Part shown: positions 31,455 through 33,718 of the stretch, one piece after another
How positions within the stretch are numbered: position 1 is the stretch's first letter
Layout: the number at the start of each line of letters is the position of its first letter
From: SAR324 cluster bacterium
Lineage (GTDB): Bacteria > SAR324 > NAC60-12
Length of the DNA stretch: 33,718 nt
NCBI GenBank assembly: GCA_015232315.1
Contig: JADFZZ010000040.1
Location: 1 to 33,718 of the forward strand
Direction: 5' to 3'
Notes under the pieces: model-generated
What the model saw: only the letters and a program-made list of their open reading frames with translations
What the model was told of the DNA's origin: nothing
The model's database searches: none
Position numbers and translations under genes: made by a program

Positions 31455-32528
31455 ATGTCTGAATTTCGTATTTTATTGACAGGCGGCGGGTCAGGTGGTC
31501 CGACAACTCCATTATTGGCAGTGTATGCTTCGCTTCAGGAAAGTCCGGGCACCTCAATCCGGGGACTGTTTTTTGGCAGTCATGACGGACCTGAACGTGC
31601 CATGGTAGAAAAAGCCTGCATTCCGTTTCAGGCGTTGCCGTCCGGCAAACTCCGACGTTACTGGAGCGTGCAGAACTTTATTGATCCATTCAAAATCCTG
31701 GGAGCCTTTTTTCTCAGCTTCAAACTACTCTGGCAATTCAAACCCCATGTGGTTATTTCCGCAGGAAGTTTCGTGAGTGTCCCTGTGGCTTATGCGGCAT
31801 GGGTTCTCAGAATTCCGCATGTTATTTTTCAAATGGATGTCAAACCTGGGCTGGCCAATCGTTTGATGGCGCCTGTGAGTCAGGTGCTGACCTATTTGTT
31901 TGATGTCTCTGCCGGACATTTCAACATCAGGCATAAAATTAAAATTGGTCCGGTTGTCCGGAAGGAAATTGTGGAGGCCAATGCGGATCGTGCCAATATA
32001 CAGTTCGGGTTGAAACCCGACAAACCGGTTCTGCTGATCACGGGCGGAGGATTGGGTGCGTTGAAACTCAACCAGGCTACCGAACGATTGCTTTCTTTCT
32101 GGTTGAAAACATTTCAGGTGGTGCATCTGACAGGCTCTCTTTACAAACCCACGTTCCAGCATGAAGATTATCATCCCCTGTCCTTTGTCCATGAGGGGAT
32201 GGGCGACCTCATTGCCCGAAGCGATCTGGTCATCACTCGTGCCGGACTTGGAATTATCGGCGAACTGGCACAACTTTCCAAAGACGCCATTCTGATTCCC
32301 ATGCCGGGAACTCACCAGGAACAGAATGCCGGGATCGTTGCGGACCATGGCGGCTGTTACTACTGGAAACAGCAACACTATATTGATCTTGAAGAATCAG
32401 GCTGGATTGAATTTATGGAACAACACCAGGCTGGAACCAAAGGCCGGAAGTTGAATGAACTTCTGCCCTCCGGAGGCGCAGAACAACTGGCGGAAATACT
32501 CAAGAAATACAGTACTTTTTCAAAGTGA
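31455..32528 (+). CDS. murG: MurG-like N-acetylglucosaminyltransferase
   Basis: 357 residues, family 28 glycosyltransferase with two Rossmann domains. RILLTGGGSGGPTTPLLAVY is the first glycine-rich loop; the usual sequence there is GGTGGH, so Pro stands where the conserved His should be. HVVISAGSFVSVPVAYAAWV and IPHVIFQMDVKPGLANRLMA follow, typical of the lipid I side. The second domain has VLLITGGGLGALKLNQAT, VHEGMGDLIARSDLVITRAG and PMPGTHQEQNAGIVADHGG, the donor-binding part. MurG adds GlcNAc to lipid I at the inner face of the membrane. No other mur or fts genes are nearby, so this could be a paralogue. It lies 24 bases after dnaX. Confidence 0.82.
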   Translation: MSEFRILLTGGGSGGPTTPLLAVYASLQESPGTSIRGLFFGSHDGPERAMVEKACIPFQALPSGKLRRYWSVQNFIDPFKILGAFFLSFKLLWQFKPHVVISAGSFVSVPVAYAAWVLRIPHVIFQMDVKPGLANRLMAPVSQVLTYLFDVSAGHFNIRHKIKIGPVVRKEIVEANADRANIQFGLKPDKPVLLITGGGLGALKLNQATERLLSFWLKTFQVVHLTGSLYKPTFQHEDYHPLSFVHEGMGDLIARSDLVITRAGLGIIGELAQLSKDAILIPMPGTHQEQNAGIVADHGGCYYWKQQHYIDLEESGWIEFMEQHQAGTKGRKLNELLPSGGAEQLAEILKKYSTFSK

Positions 32529-32567
32529 TTTTTCAAAAAGCCAGCATTTATAATTCAGGAGTCATGA

Positions 32568-33718
32568 ATGGATAATGACAATCACACCCCGATGATGCGT
32601 CAGTTTTATTCCATCAAAAAAGAGCATCAGGATAAAATTCTGTTTTATCGTATGGGTGATTTTTATGAGATGTTCGGCGAAGACGCGGTCGTCGCGGCGA
32701 AAGTGCTTCAGATCGCGCTCACCTCACGCAACAAGAACAGTGCCAATTCTGTTCCCATGTGCGGGGTGCCATATCATGCCTATGAACAATATCTCAACAA
32801 GCTTTCAGCCGCGGGATACAAAGTCGCAATCTGGAACAAACAGAAGATCCTGCCCTGGCCAAGGGGCTTGTATCCCGTGAAGTGGTTCGGATTGTTACAC
32901 CGGGTACCACCGTTTCTCCCCAGTTGCTTCCACCGGACCAGAATCATTATTTGCTGGCCTTGAGGGTTGTCCTTCCCAGAAAAATCGTTGGAATGGCCTT
33001 TGTGGACGTCTCCACTGGTGAATTTGAAGTTGCTGAATTTTCTCTGGATAATCTCCTTCAGGTGTATGATTTTTTATATCAGTTGCATCCTCAGGAAATT
33101 CTGCTTCCACACAGCCGTTCCGAACAGGAATCCCGGTTTTTTGAACAACTTCAGGAACGTGTACAAAGTTTGTCCTTCCGCAATGGTTCGTCCCATCTGT
33201 TCAGTTTTCTGGAACCGTTTTATTTTGACGCGGAATCAGGAATGTCCCTGTTGAAAGACCAGTTTCAGACGCTGAATCTGGCTGGCTTCGGCGTAGAGTC
33301 ACTGGACATCGCGCTGACTGCCGCAGGCGCGTTGGTTCGTTATCTTGGCGAAACCCAGAAATGCGGTTTGTCACACATCATGACAATCCGGCAACATACC
33401 TTTGACGAGGCCATGTTTCTGGATGAAATTACCATTTCCAATCTGGAACTGTTTGACAGCAATACCGGAGAAAAACGGCATACCCTGTATCATGTGCTGA
33501 ATCATACACAAACCGCAATGGGTGCCAGACTCCTGCGGCAGTGGCTACGGACTCCCCTGCTGGAAATGGAAGCGATCACACAGCGTTACGATGCCATTGA
33601 CGAATTTCAGGACAATTTTATTCTGTGTGAAGATCTGCGAACTTTGCTGAAGCAGATTCAGGATCTGCTCCGGATTCTTGGACGCATTACCCTGCCTGTG
33701 GCTGGAATTGCCGATTTT
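32568..33718 (+). pseudogene. mutS: DNA mismatch repair protein MutS, frameshifted and cut by window edge
   Basis: The first 89 codons give a clear MutS start: [20 protein letters not shown] then [12 protein letters not shown] (with the mismatch-reading F.E), and [20 protein letters not shown]. At 32834/32835 the frame breaks. ATC TG-GAA should read ATC TGC GAA for the conserved ICEQ, so one base is missing. In the shifted frame (32835 on) MutS resumes: [71 protein letters not shown], open to the window end. Read as is, the first frame stops at 32963 after 131 residues. Either a real lesion or a sequencing error. Starts 39 bases after murG. Confidence 0.9.

Overview
The window looks like chromosomal DNA from a flagellated Gram-negative bacterium. 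It carries lipopolysaccharide heptose genes (GmhB, a family 9 glycosyltransferase), a FliN-type C-ring protein, a FabR-like regulator of fatty acid synthesis and many two-component and second-messenger proteins. All three tRNA genes encode their CCA end. The gene set would suit a Desulfobacterota or SAR324-like lineage, but that assignment is inference only.

Layout. 1-7018 is accessory. It has an edge-truncated AAA-ATPase-like gene, a secreted triple-repeat protein whose start is followed by a 12-copy heptanucleotide tract, a tyrosine-recombinase remnant beside tRNA-Pro, a small exported protein, and then about 4 kb with no credible gene. That 4 kb is packed with short inverted-repeat elements. 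Two copies of one family are bounded by perfect 8-bp direct repeats, and one of them has landed inside an older repeat.

7019-19523 is gene-dense. A minus-strand operon runs fliN, glycosyltransferase 9, DUF4254, stand-alone RibD-type deaminase. A plus-strand pair encodes a 48-residue basic protein and an N-terminally extended exonuclease III. A second minus-strand operon runs DHH phosphoesterase, GNAT-nitrilase fusion, histidine kinase with a dead receiver, 7TM class III cyclase. A receiver-histidine kinase gene converges on gmhB.

19764-23020 holds tRNA-Arg, a structured non-coding stretch and an unusual ABC1/UbiB kinase gene. The kinase gene is bracketed by a 26-bp direct repeat and by hairpins sharing the core ACG-GGA-CGT. 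23021-28146 has an unknown helical protein paired with the FabR-like regulator, hisB and hisH, a terminator, ndk, engB and a membrane protein. 28205-33718 has a degenerate histidine-kinase-like protein, tRNA-Ser, the SRP RNA gene, dnaX, a murG homologue and the start of mutS.

The strongest signals are a complete -1 frameshift cassette in dnaX (upstream GAGG, A10 run, immediate -1 stop, downstream hairpin), the heptamer tract that sets the frame of a surface protein, insertion elements with clean target duplications and no transposase nearby, a hairpin family with a conserved triloop, and a one-base frameshift in mutS that could be a real lesion or a sequence error.
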